From the NCBI RefSeq assembly GCF_021729845.1, contig NZ_CP063398.1:248001-312000 (forward strand): a DNA stretch of 64,000 nt. Reading direction: 5' to 3'. A model generated the notes under the pieces. The model did not search any database. It was not told the DNA's origin and saw only the letters and a program-made list of their open reading frames with translations. This DNA is from Rhizobium sp. SL42 (GTDB taxonomy: Bacteria > Pseudomonadota > Alphaproteobacteria > Rhizobiales > Rhizobiaceae). Positions 29,148 through 38,511 of the stretch are shown here, piece after piece. Within the stretch, counting starts at the first letter, position 1. Every line of letters starts with the position of its first letter. The translations under genes were made by a program, and so were the position numbers.

Positions 29148-30599
29148 TCAGAACGGATAGTGCTGGTTCGGATCCTCGATTGTAATCCAGCGCAGTTCGG
29201 TGAACTCCGCAATCGCCGCCTTTCCGCCGAAGCGGCCATAACCGCTGCCCTTCACGCCTCCAAACGGCATCTGCGGCTCGTCGAAGACCGTTGGGCCATT
29301 GATATGGCAGATGCCGGATTCGATACGCCCGGCAACGGAAAGTGCCCGCTGAATATCGCGGCTGAACACAGCGCCGGACAGCCCGTATTCGGTGTCGTTG
29401 GCAACACGGATCGCCTCATCCTCGCCAGCGACGCGAATGATCGGCTTGACCGGTCCAAAGCTCTCTTCGGAATACATGCGCATGTCCGAAGTCACATGGT
29501 CGAGCAGTGTCGCTTCGACCACACTGCCGTCACGCTTGCCGCCGGCCACCAGCTTTGCGCCCTTGGAGACGGCGTCGCTGATCAGTTCTTCCATCTTCTT
29601 GGCAGACTCGAGGCTGATCAGGGAGCCCAGAACGACATGGCCGCGTGGATCGCCAGCCGGCAGTTTCGAAGCCTTGGCCGCAAGCTTTTCGACAAATTCA
29701 TCGGCAATCTTTGCATCGACGATGATGCGCTCGGTCGACATGCAGATCTGGCCCATATTGGCGAAGGCACCAAAGGCTGCCGCGTTGACCGCCGCATCGA
29801 TGTCGGCATCGTCGAGAATGACAAGCGGAGCCTTGCCACCCAATTCGAGCAACGCCGGCTTCAGGTGACGACCGCAAAGCTCGCCGATGATCTTGCCAAC
29901 CTTGGTCGAGCCGGTGAAATTGACCCGCTTGATCGCCGGATTGGTGATCAATGCCTCGACGATGCTTGCTGCATCTTCCGGCGCATTGGTGATCACGCTG
30001 ATCACACCGATCGGCAAACCAGCCTCGACAAGGCACTGGGCAATCAGGCGATGGGTACCCGGGCATTGTTCCGATGCCTTCAGGATGACGGTATTGCCAC
30101 AAGCGATCGGCATGGCGACGGCACGGGTGCCGAGAATGATCGGGGCATTCCAGGGTGCGATGCCAAGGCACACACCAACCGCCTGACGCATGCCCATCGA
30201 CAGCGAGCCCGGCTTGTTCGACGGGATGACCTCGCCGGAAATCTGTGTGGTCATCGAAGCCGCTTCGCGCAGCATGCTGGCCGCCACCATGACATTGAAT
30301 CCGCCCCAATGACCGGTGGCACCGGTTTCGGAAATCACCAGCTCGCTGAACTCGCCGGCCTTGGCCTCCATGATGTCCGCCGCCTTCAGCAGGATCTTGC
30401 GCCGCTCGCCCGGACCGGTCTTCGACCAGGCGGGAAACGCCGCGGAAGCGGCATCGACCGCCGCCTGCACGTCCTTCAGGCTCGCGGCGGAAGCCGTCGT
30501 TGCGACCTTCTGGGTAAAGGGATTGATCCGGTCAAAGGTCCGGCCACCTTCGGCGGCCTGATCGGCGCCATTGATCAGCAATGAAATATGCATATTCAT
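29148..30599 (-). CDS. vdh: Aldehyde dehydrogenase (vanillin/4-hydroxybenzaldehyde dehydrogenase)
   Basis: The NAD(P)-dependent ALDH has 483 residues and starts at MNMHISL; AAAAGGAGGAG precedes the ATG at 30599. The longer frame is rejected. Motifs are APWNAPIILGTRA near 150, the nucleotide-site FTGSTKVGK near 230, the general base in LLELGGKAP near 255, and the catalytic Cys in GQICMSTER near 290. It resembles the vanillin/salicylaldehyde dehydrogenase branch. It oxidises the aldehyde made by the hydratase-lyase to vanillate or 4-hydroxybenzoate. It lies downstream of pobA with a 241-base gap holding the second MarR-type operator. Confidence 0.88.
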   Translation of the reverse strand: MNMHISLLINGADQAAEGGRTFDRINPFTQKVATTASAASLKDVQAAVDAASAAFPAWSKTGPGERRKILLKAADIMEAKAGEFSELVISETGATGHWGGFNVMVAASMLREAASMTTQISGEVIPSNKPGSLSMGMRQAVGVCLGIAPWNAPIILGTRAVAMPIACGNTVILKASEQCPGTHRLIAQCLVEAGLPIGVISVITNAPEDAASIVEALITNPAIKRVNFTGSTKVGKIIGELCGRHLKPALLELGGKAPLVILDDADIDAAVNAAAFGAFANMGQICMSTERIIVDAKIADEFVEKLAAKASKLPAGDPRGHVVLGSLISLESAKKMEELISDAVSKGAKLVAGGKRDGSVVEATLLDHVTSDMRMYSEESFGPVKPIIRVAGEDEAIRVANDTEYGLSGAVFSRDIQRALSVAGRIESGICHINGPTVFDEPQMPFGGVKGSGYGRFGGKAAIAEFTELRWITIEDPNQHYPF

Positions 30600-30793
30600 G
30601 AATGTCTCCTCCTTTTCGTATTGATCCATCCGCCAGCGCGTACAAGGACCATTCTGTCGCTGTGCGCCAAAACACTGCCACATCTCCCAATGCGCCAGAT
30701 CGATTCCGCCAAGGCACCCAGAGGGCGCCCCTCCACCCGGGCGCAGCCGGCAATTCGGCAAGCTGTCACCTGCTCGGGAAGTCTGGTCGCATT

Positions 30794-30814
30794 ATAGTAA
30801 GCTTAACATACTAT
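30794..30814. promoter_or_regulatory. Probable MarR operator, vdh promoter copy
   Basis: ATAGTA and TACTAT are perfect inverted half-sites separated by nine bases. The 21-base site matches 28432-28452 at 16 positions. It lies 195 bases upstream of the vdh ATG and 27 bases downstream in transcript order of the pobA stop, implying a vdh promoter separate from pobA. Confidence 0.6.
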
Positions 30815-30840
30815 TTGGCGACAGCAAGAGCGCGCGACCC

Positions 30841-32043
<1,203 letters not shown>

Positions 32044-32102
32044 CTATACGCAAACTCTGACCCCGGATCGGCGCCACAACAATGGACTAAGGACGTCTTT
32101 TA

Positions 32103-33059
32103 TTGCACATTTCGAACATGACGAACCGCAAGCCTATTGCTGACAGAATGATCCCGACCTATGAACTCTATGGCGAGGACGAGCCCGCGTCTGCACGATT
32201 CTGGGTGCACTGCGAAACGATCCCGGCGCGAAGCAGCCAATACCATTGGGAAATCGGCCTGCATCGCCATGTGCATTTCTTCCAGATCCTGCTGGTCACC
32301 GGTGGCTCGGGCGATGCGCTTTTTGGCAGCGAGATTGTGCGTTTCGAACCCTGTGCGGTCTTGACCATTCCGCCCGCCATCAATCATGGGTTCCGCTTTT
32401 CGCCAGACATTGACGGCCACGTTCTGACGTTCCTCGCATCGCGCCTGCCCGTCCGCCCCGGTGAACCCAATCAACTGGGTGCCTTTCTGCAGAGCCCGCG
32501 GGTCACCCAACTCGACGATAACCATGCCGATTCCGGTCTGATCCGGGAAAGCCTCCGTCGGCTTTGCCAGGAGTGGCAGGATCGACGCGGCGGCCGCACC
32601 CTTCTGTTGGAAGCCTATCTTGCCACCGCCCTGACATTGACAGCGCGCCTCGCAGGACAGGAGGCCGGGGATGCCGAAACCACAGATGAAAACGACAGAC
32701 GCATGGAAGCGCTGACGGCCATGATGCACCGCGAAGTCCGAAACCATCGCGCGGCAAGTTTCTATGCCAAGGCCCTCGGAATTTCGCCAACCCATCTCAA
32801 CCGCGTGGTCAAGAACAAAGCCGGCGTCAGCACCCAGGACCTGCTGATGCGTCGCCTGCTGGAGGAAGCCCAGCGCGAATTGCTGTTTACCCCCGGCAGC
32901 ATCCAGGAAGTGGCTTTCCGCCTCGGCTTTGCCGATCCCGCATATTTTTCGCGGTTCTTCACCCGCCAGACGGGGACGACCCCGCGCGCCTGGAGATTGC
33001 GAGAACAGCAGCGCCTGTCTCCGCGCGCCAGCGGCGACGCAGTCACCGGATCATCGTGA
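32103..33059 (+). CDS. pobR: AraC family activator of pobA (PobR)
   Basis: The protein has 318 residues. The best start is TTG at 32103, because AAGGA at 32089-32093 is correctly spaced; ATGs at 32118 and 32148 (MIPTYELYG) lack a good site. The N-terminal half is a cupin sensor domain (HWEIGLHRHVHFFQILLV). The C-terminus has two helix-turn-helix units (YAKALGISPTHLNRVVK and IQEVAFRLGFADPAYFSRFFTRQTG in two parts). PobR proteins activate pobA when bound to 4-hydroxybenzoate. The divergent arrangement and 89-base gap fit. The last 17 bases overlap the convergent downstream gene. Confidence 0.85.
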   Translation: MHISNMTNRKPIADRMIPTYELYGEDEPASARFWVHCETIPARSSQYHWEIGLHRHVHFFQILLVTGGSGDALFGSEIVRFEPCAVLTIPPAINHGFRFSPDIDGHVLTFLASRLPVRPGEPNQLGAFLQSPRVTQLDDNHADSGLIRESLRRLCQEWQDRRGGRTLLLEAYLATALTLTARLAGQEAGDAETTDENDRRMEALTAMMHREVRNHRAASFYAKALGISPTHLNRVVKNKAGVSTQDLLMRRLLEEAQRELLFTPGSIQEVAFRLGFADPAYFSRFFTRQTGTTPRAWRLREQQRLSPRASGDAVTGSS

Positions 33060-34668
33060 ACAGGTCGATCAGGACAGCGCGCATCTGATCCATCCGCCAT
33101 TCGCGCGTATCGGGCTTCGGGATCATGCCTGCGGCAAATCCGGCCCGGCGGAAACGGTCGATCAGCGCCGCGTCTGCGCTGACCACATGCAGGGGTACGC
33201 CGCGCGGCGCGTCCGTGCCCGTCACAATCGATGCGGGCTGGTGGTCGCCGAGAATGACAAAGACCGTGTCATTACCGAAACGTGCCATATAGCTTCCCAA
33301 TGTCTCCAGCGAATAGTCAATGGTTCGGATATAGTGCCCGCGCACGCGCTCCGGATCTGCCCATACAACCGATGGCGACTCTCCGCCCATTGCCTGCGTA
33401 TCAAAGACCGAACCATCCCCGACCGCTTGCCAGTCGACGAGGCTGGCCACCGGCGTCCAGGGCGCATGACTGGAGATCAGCGCGATTTCGGCCATCACCG
33501 GCTTGCGCTCGCTAACCGGAAGCGGACGAACCCGTCGCTCGAAGGCCGAAAGCGTGTACTGGTCGGGCATCGTCACCCAGTTGAACGGCTGACCGCGGTA
33601 GCCAAGATCGGCAGCCGCCAGAATCCGGTCATAGCCGAAATAGGCGGCCTCAGGCCACGCCATGGTGATCGCCGGCATGACCGCGACACTTTTCCAGCCC
33701 GCATCGGCGAACAGCCTGTTCAGGCTTGGTTTTTCACTGCGCATCAACCGATCATAACGTGCCTGGCTATCGACCCAGAGCCCGGACAGCAGCGTGCCAT
33801 GGGCAAGCCAGCTCAACCCGCCCACCGTCGGCGAGCCGACCCAGGCGCTGGCGGAGGAAAGGCTCGCCGATGCCAGTTGCGTCTCGACCGCCTGCAGGCG
33901 GGACATCGTTACAGATGCATAACGGGGGTCTTCGATGGCACTGCGGCCATAGGATTCGACGAAGATCAAAACAACATCCTGACCCGTGATTGCCGAAAAC
34001 AGGCCAGCGCCGGATGTCTGCCCGTCTGTGCGAGCCAGGTCAGCCTCGAAGGCCCTCAGATCCTCGACAGAGCTTGCGATCAGAGCGAGACGTTCAAGGA
34101 GATAACGCGACATCCGCGCCTCGACACGAGGCTGGCCGGCAGCAAAGCCGAATGCGCCGATCAGCAGCGGCGCAGCAAAGGCGACAAGCAGTCCGTTGCG
34201 CATCCTCCCTTCGGCCATCGCCATCCAGTCGATCGCCCGCAGGAACAGGAACCCAGAGCCAATCAGCGCAGCGGTGATGGCAACGATTGCCGCGAGCGTG
34301 GCGGCGATGCCGATTGAACCGGACAGGAGATTCCATCCATCCATCAGCATGCGGGCGTCCAGATAGGGGTTGAAAGGACGCTGAAATGCGGCCTGCGTGC
34401 CGATATCGGCAAGCTTGAGCAAGAGGATTGCAAAAACGAACAGCGTCACCAGCCAAGCAAGAAAGCGCGCGGGCCGGCCTCTGGCGAACAACAGCGCCAG
34501 CCCGAGTAGCGGCACTTCCAGCGGCAATCTCGCGAAAGCATCGATAACGATGGCATCGGGATGGTCCGGCAGGGTGAAGGCAAACCAGCCGACTGCGGAA
34601 AACAGCAACATCCCCAGGAGCGAAAATTGCGTCGAACGCGGCTTGCGATCCAGGATTTTGCGGTTCAT
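33043..34668 (-). CDS. Membrane-anchored sulfatase/phosphoglycerol-transferase-fold enzyme
   Basis: The protein has 541 residues. The N-terminal 170 residues hold four or five hydrophobic helices. The rest is an extracytoplasmic alkaline-phosphatase-superfamily domain: VVLIFVESYGRSAI (first metal-binding Glu), SPTVGGLSWLAHG with a probable Thr nucleophile, LISSHAPW, and FVILGDHQP near the C-terminus with Asp-His metal ligands. LtaS, OpgB/MdoB and EptA-like enzymes of this fold move phosphoglycerol or phosphoethanolamine groups onto lipids or glycans. The specific substrate cannot be read. It is divergent from an LPG-synthase-TM gene across 71 bases and close to a CDP-alcohol phosphotransferase, suggesting a lipid-headgroup role. 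Confidence 0.75.
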   Translation of the reverse strand: MNRKILDRKPRSTQFSLLGMLLFSAVGWFAFTLPDHPDAIVIDAFARLPLEVPLLGLALLFARGRPARFLAWLVTLFVFAILLLKLADIGTQAAFQRPFNPYLDARMLMDGWNLLSGSIGIAATLAAIVAITAALIGSGFLFLRAIDWMAMAEGRMRNGLLVAFAAPLLIGAFGFAAGQPRVEARMSRYLLERLALIASSVEDLRAFEADLARTDGQTSGAGLFSAITGQDVVLIFVESYGRSAIEDPRYASVTMSRLQAVETQLASASLSSASAWVGSPTVGGLSWLAHGTLLSGLWVDSQARYDRLMRSEKPSLNRLFADAGWKSVAVMPAITMAWPEAAYFGYDRILAAADLGYRGQPFNWVTMPDQYTLSAFERRVRPLPVSERKPVMAEIALISSHAPWTPVASLVDWQAVGDGSVFDTQAMGGESPSVVWADPERVRGHYIRTIDYSLETLGSYMARFGNDTVFVILGDHQPASIVTGTDAPRGVPLHVVSADAALIDRFRRAGFAAGMIPKPDTREWRMDQMRAVLIDLFTMIR

Positions 34669-34739
34669 GACAGTCCAAACCCCTCGCGCATTCGTATCCG
34701 GCTTCGAGAAACGATGTCCTGATCAGAAAGTTCAGCCAC

Positions 34740-35663
34740 GTGTTCCTGCTCCGCCTGGCCGCCCCGATTGTGACCATTGCCCTGATCGCCGTCATGGCGA
34801 TGTGGGTCGACAGGGTCGCCCTGGTTCAGGCTTTTTCCCATGTCTCGATATCCGACCTGGGGCTTGGCCTTGTGCTCGTTCAGCTGCAGATCATGCTGTC
34901 GGCGCTGCGCTGGCGCTTTACGGCCGCTCGTCTTGGCCAGCCCATAGCGCTGAACCGGGCCATCGGCGAATATTATGTGGCAAGTCTGCTGAACCAGAGT
35001 CTGCCCGGCGGCATGGCAGGTGATGCGATCAGAGCCTGGCGCATGCGGACTAGCGGACAAGGTGGCTGGAAGCTGCCGGCCAAGGCTGTTTTGTTCGAGC
35101 GTCTTTCCGGTCAGGCTGCGTTCTTCGTGCTGGCGGCCTGCGGTATTGTTGCCTGGCCCTTGCTGATGGGCGCATCCGAGCCGGTCCGGCTGCATTCGGT
35201 GCTGCCGGCCATGCTCGCATGTGCCGTCCTTGCCCTGATCGGCTTGATGTGGGCAATCCGGACCAATAGCTTCCACCGTCTCGCAAGCCTGTTGCCGGAC
35301 CTGCAACACGTCTTTGTCAAAGACCGGGCTTGGGCGGTGCAGATCGGATTGAGCCTTGTCATTCTTGCGACCTATCTCGCAATCTTTCTGCTGGCATCGA
35401 AAGCCGTCGGCGCTTCGCTGCCCTTGGTCTCGGCGCTGACGGCCATTCCGCTCGCCCTGCTTGCCATGCTGATCCCGGCAGGCCTTGGTGGCTGGGGCAC
35501 GCGCGAAGCTGCCGCCATGGCGCTTTGGCCGTTCCTCGGCGCCAGCGCCGCCGATGGACTGGCGGCCAGCCTGCTTTACGGCGCATTGTCTCTTGCCGGA
35601 GCGGCGCCGGGGATCCTCGTCCTCGCCCTGCCCGGTTTTGCCGCGGCAGGGACGAAAAGCTAG
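34740..35663 (+). CDS. Lysylphosphatidylglycerol synthase TM-like (UPF0104) membrane protein
   Basis: The protein has 307 residues and starts at GTG. It has about seven or eight hydrophobic segments throughout and no soluble aminoacyl-transfer domain. Family signs are LSALRWRFTAARLG near 45, the conserved YYVASLLNQSLPGGMAGDAIRAW split around residue 80, and PAGLGGWGTREA near 245. Stand-alone members are integral membrane proteins proposed to act as lipid flippases; function is unproven for most. It sits among enzymes for lipid or glycan headgroups and may move such a product across the inner membrane. It ends 14 bases before the convergent FkbM gene. Confidence 0.8.
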   Translation: MFLLRLAAPIVTIALIAVMAMWVDRVALVQAFSHVSISDLGLGLVLVQLQIMLSALRWRFTAARLGQPIALNRAIGEYYVASLLNQSLPGGMAGDAIRAWRMRTSGQGGWKLPAKAVLFERLSGQAAFFVLAACGIVAWPLLMGASEPVRLHSVLPAMLACAVLALIGLMWAIRTNSFHRLASLLPDLQHVFVKDRAWAVQIGLSLVILATYLAIFLLASKAVGASLPLVSALTAIPLALLAMLIPAGLGGWGTREAAAMALWPFLGASAADGLAASLLYGALSLAGAAPGILVLALPGFAAAGTKS

Positions 35664-35677
35664 GCCTCCTTGGCCCC

Positions 35678-36433
35678 TCATCGGGGCTCCAGCCGTGCAT
35701 AGATGTCGCCCGAGAACGCGTCCGGTGGCATGGCTGCGAGTTCGTCAAGCATTTCCTCGGCGCTTATCCACGCGTCACCGACAAAACGATGGCTTTCTCC
35801 AACGACACGATTGAAACGGTAGTCGCCCAAACTCAGCAACCGGCCGATTGCATGCGTCACGACCGATGGCATGGCCGGCAGATATTCGAACGCGATCAGC
35901 GCAATCGGCGTGCTCAAACCGTCCAGGATTTCCGCCTCGGCTCCCTCGACGTCGATCTTGCAAAAGACCGGCACGCCGTGGCGGGTGATCAACTGGTCGA
36001 GCGTAACCATCGGCACCGTCACCTTGTGGTCCCAGACCACCTGGGCGAAGCCCGGTGTCTTCCGCACCGTCTCGACAAAACGCGGCGATATGCTCGTCAC
36101 GGTCGGATGCCGCCTTGAGATCAACAGGTCGATCTGCCCCGGCTTCTGGCCGACGGCCACACGCTCGAAGGCCTTCAGACGTCCCTTGAAACGGTCTTCG
36201 ATAAAATCGGCAAAGACGGGCTGAGGCTCGACGGCGACGACTTTCGCCCCGAGCAAGAGCAGTGTCTGGCTTCTGCTGCCGACATGGGCACCGATGTCGA
36301 AGACCAGATCGCCTGGCTGGATCAGATGACTATAGAACCGCTTGAGTGCAAGGCGGCGCCAAGGCTGTGCGTAGTAGACGACAAGCGAACGGACCAGACC
36401 CCAGGAAGTACCGAGACGCGCCTTGAGGTTCAT
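35678..36433 (-). CDS. FkbM family SAM-dependent methyltransferase
   Basis: The protein has 251 residues. The SAM motif I reads VFDIGAHVGSRSQTLLLLG near residue 45, followed by the acidic loop VVAVEPQP. A TLDQLITRHGVPVFCKIDVEGAE segment (shown in parts) is typical of the FkbM family, which makes O-methyl groups on sugars and other hydroxyls. The ATG overlaps the stop of the upstream CDP-alcohol phosphotransferase gene by four bases, so the two are translationally coupled and transcribed together with ribA. The substrate is unknown. Confidence 0.87.
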   Translation of the reverse strand: MNLKARLGTSWGLVRSLVVYYAQPWRRLALKRFYSHLIQPGDLVFDIGAHVGSRSQTLLLLGAKVVAVEPQPVFADFIEDRFKGRLKAFERVAVGQKPGQIDLLISRRHPTVTSISPRFVETVRKTPGFAQVVWDHKVTVPMVTLDQLITRHGVPVFCKIDVEGAEAEILDGLSTPIALIAFEYLPAMPSVVTHAIGRLLSLGDYRFNRVVGESHRFVGDAWISAEEMLDELAAMPPDAFSGDIYARLEPR

Positions 36434-37218
36434 CGCGGTCTGCCCGGCTGGCCAAGCAGATACACGATATCAACACCGAAGGAATAAATCAGCATCGCAA
36501 GTGCAATTGCCGAAATGCCGCTCGAATAGGGCGGCTCGACAAACGGCATCAACACTAGGCAAAGCGCGACTATCTGTAAGACACAGGCCAGCTTTCGACG
36601 AAAGGAGACGAAGAGCTCACCGCGCAATCCGGGCATGAACAGCTGTGCGGCGACAAATCCGTAGCGCATCAATCCGATCAGCACGACCCAGACGCCCGCC
36701 TTGTCGAGGACAGCCGCTGCGACCGAGAGGATCAGGATCAGCAAGGCATCGACTTCCATGTCGAAGCGCGCACCGAATTCGGATGTGTGTCCAAACCGGC
36801 GCGCCAGATAGCCGTCTATGCCGTCCATCGCCAGTGCAACCAACACGACGCCGACCAAGGTCCAGAGTGCGATATCCGTCTGGTCAAGCTGGTTCAGAAA
36901 CAACACCGCCGCGCCTGTCAGGCTGACCATTGCCGCACGAACGGCCGTCACCACATTGGCGGGCCCGAAACGTCGATGCGGGTGACCAGGTAGCGCGTGC
37001 AGGGCAAACGCGAAGATCACCCCGGTGATGACCATGGCCGAGACAACAAAATCCCAGCCAAGCGGCACATGCAATGTCGCGGTCATTGCAACCACCAGCG
37101 TCGCTACAAATATGCCGGCCAGATGCAGGAGGGTATCGCGCAGGAGCAGGCTCGAACTGGGGCGGCGAAGCCCGTCGTCGCCAACCCAATCACCCATCCT
37201 CTCCGGTTCGCTGACCAT
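36430..37218 (-). CDS. CDP-alcohol phosphatidyltransferase family protein
   Basis: The protein has 262 residues and starts at MVSEPER; GAGGAG precedes the ATG at 37218. Four to six hydrophobic helices are visible. The full family signature is present near residue 150: DGIDGYLARR then a spacer, EFGARFDMEVD, matching D-G-x2-A-R-x(8,9)-G-x3-D-x3-D. These integral membrane enzymes transfer a phospho-alcohol from a CDP-activated donor to a second alcohol, making phospholipids or phosphoinositol-like products. The N-terminal 60 residues are unusual for PgsA/PcsA. It lies 25 bases after ribA and overlaps the FkbM gene, so a link to a modified lipid or pteridine-lipid is possible but unproven. Confidence 0.88.
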   Translation of the reverse strand: MVSEPERMGDWVGDDGLRRPSSSLLLRDTLLHLAGIFVATLVVAMTATLHVPLGWDFVVSAMVITGVIFAFALHALPGHPHRRFGPANVVTAVRAAMVSLTGAAVLFLNQLDQTDIALWTLVGVVLVALAMDGIDGYLARRFGHTSEFGARFDMEVDALLILILSVAAAVLDKAGVWVVLIGLMRYGFVAAQLFMPGLRGELFVSFRRKLACVLQIVALCLVLMPFVEPPYSSGISAIALAMLIYSFGVDIVYLLGQPGRPR

Positions 37219-37243
37219 GATCCGCTCCTCGACGCGATGCAGC

Positions 37244-38350
37244 CTATTCCGCAGCAACCAGCGTTTCGAGGTCCATCATATGGCCGGCGCGCAGTGTCTT
37301 GGTGCGCAGATAGTTCTCGTTTTCCGCGGTCACGATCCCGTTCACAGGCGCCCGCGCTTCAACGGAAATACCACCAGCACGAAGAGCCGCGATCTTGGTC
37401 GGATTGTTGGTATATACCGCAACGCGCTTGATCTCCAGCAGTTGCAGCATGGCAATGGCTGCCTCGTATCGCCGATGATCCTCACCCAGACCGAGTTCGG
37501 CATCCGCGTCGATCGTATCCAGGCCGAGATGCTGATAGCCATAAGCGCGCATCTTGGCGCCGATGCCCGTACCGCGTCCTTCCTGATCAAGATAAAGCAA
37601 CACGCCACCGCCGGCATGCTTCAACAAGGACAGGCCATTGCGAAGCTGATCACCGCAATCGCATTTCAGCGACCCGCAAAGATCGCCGGTCATGCAAGAC
37701 GAATGGACTCGCACGGGAACAGCCTTGGTAAGGTCAGGCTGACCGACAATGATCGCAACCTGATCCTTCTGCGCAAGGCCTCCACGGAAGACGACAAATT
37801 CCGCCTTGCCAAGGCCCGCCAATGGCACGCGCGTCCGAACGACCTTGTCGAAGCGCTGGCGGGCAACATCGGCACCGCGCAACCGGTCTGCCTCGATCGA
37901 GCAACAGCCGGAAAACCGGTCGGCGCTGTAGGTCACATCGGCGACGACCATGGCGGGGAGCAACAGGGCGATGCGGGCAAGTTCGGAAGACAAAGACGCC
38001 AGGTTGTCAGCCGGCTGGTACGACTGCGGCTGGTCCGCACCCAAGGCATATGCCAGCCGCGACGCCCTGTCGAAACTCACGCCGGCGAGTGGAGCGAGCA
38101 TGTCTCGTCCATACCCGAGCCCAAGGCGGCCGGCGCGTGGCGCCGTCAGAAGAAGCGCATGGCTGTCTTGCGTAGCCAATGCAAACTGATCGTAGAGCGA
38201 CGGCGCAATGCAATCGAGCGAGACAGCGGCGAGATGGCGCGCGCCCTCCTTCAGGATGACAGGCCGGCCGTAGCGCAATTCAGAGACAGCGCGCTCAACC
38301 TCGACGGCCGGCGTTGAAAACTGGAAGGCGGAATCATGCGTCGATGACAT
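37244..38350 (-). CDS. ribA: GTP cyclohydrolase II with a degenerate RibB-like N-terminal domain
   Basis: The protein has 368 residues and starts at MSSTHDS after AAAGGAG. The C-terminal half is a complete GTP cyclohydrolase II: the zinc Cys cluster SSCMTGDLCGSLKCDCGDQL near 215, LDQEGRGTGIGAKMRAYG near 250, the active-site Tyr region DHRRYEAA, and YTNNPTKI. The reaction opens GTP to the 2,5-diamino-6-ribosylamino-pyrimidinone phosphate used for riboflavin. The N-terminal 170 residues sit where DHBP synthase (RibB) normally is, but the DD-x-x-RENEGDL active site is missing (the matching region reads VILKEGARHLAAVSLD), so only the RibA activity is expected. It is divergent from the PTPS-like operon and leads the operon to the CDP-alcohol phosphotransferase. 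Confidence 0.9.
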   Translation of the reverse strand: MSSTHDSAFQFSTPAVEVERAVSELRYGRPVILKEGARHLAAVSLDCIAPSLYDQFALATQDSHALLLTAPRAGRLGLGYGRDMLAPLAGVSFDRASRLAYALGADQPQSYQPADNLASLSSELARIALLLPAMVVADVTYSADRFSGCCSIEADRLRGADVARQRFDKVVRTRVPLAGLGKAEFVVFRGGLAQKDQVAIIVGQPDLTKAVPVRVHSSCMTGDLCGSLKCDCGDQLRNGLSLLKHAGGGVLLYLDQEGRGTGIGAKMRAYGYQHLGLDTIDADAELGLGEDHRRYEAAIAMLQLLEIKRVAVYTNNPTKIAALRAGGISVEARAPVNGIVTAENENYLRTKTLRAGHMMDLETLVAAE

Positions 38351-38511
38351 CTTGGCACTCCTTTGAACACTGCGGAACATTACGCCAATGAGACACAGCC
38401 GGATTGCGCCGGTGCGGTAAATATATTTTGATCATAGCGACAACCAAATACGCACTATCGCTCTAGGTTCAGCCAGAGATATGGTCTCAATACGCGAAAG
38501 AGGAAGACCGC

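Noticed and set aside
38351..38511. A possible FMN riboswitch upstream of ribA
   Set aside because: The 161-base divergent region shows no recognisable RFN-element segments and has the look of an ordinary promoter region.
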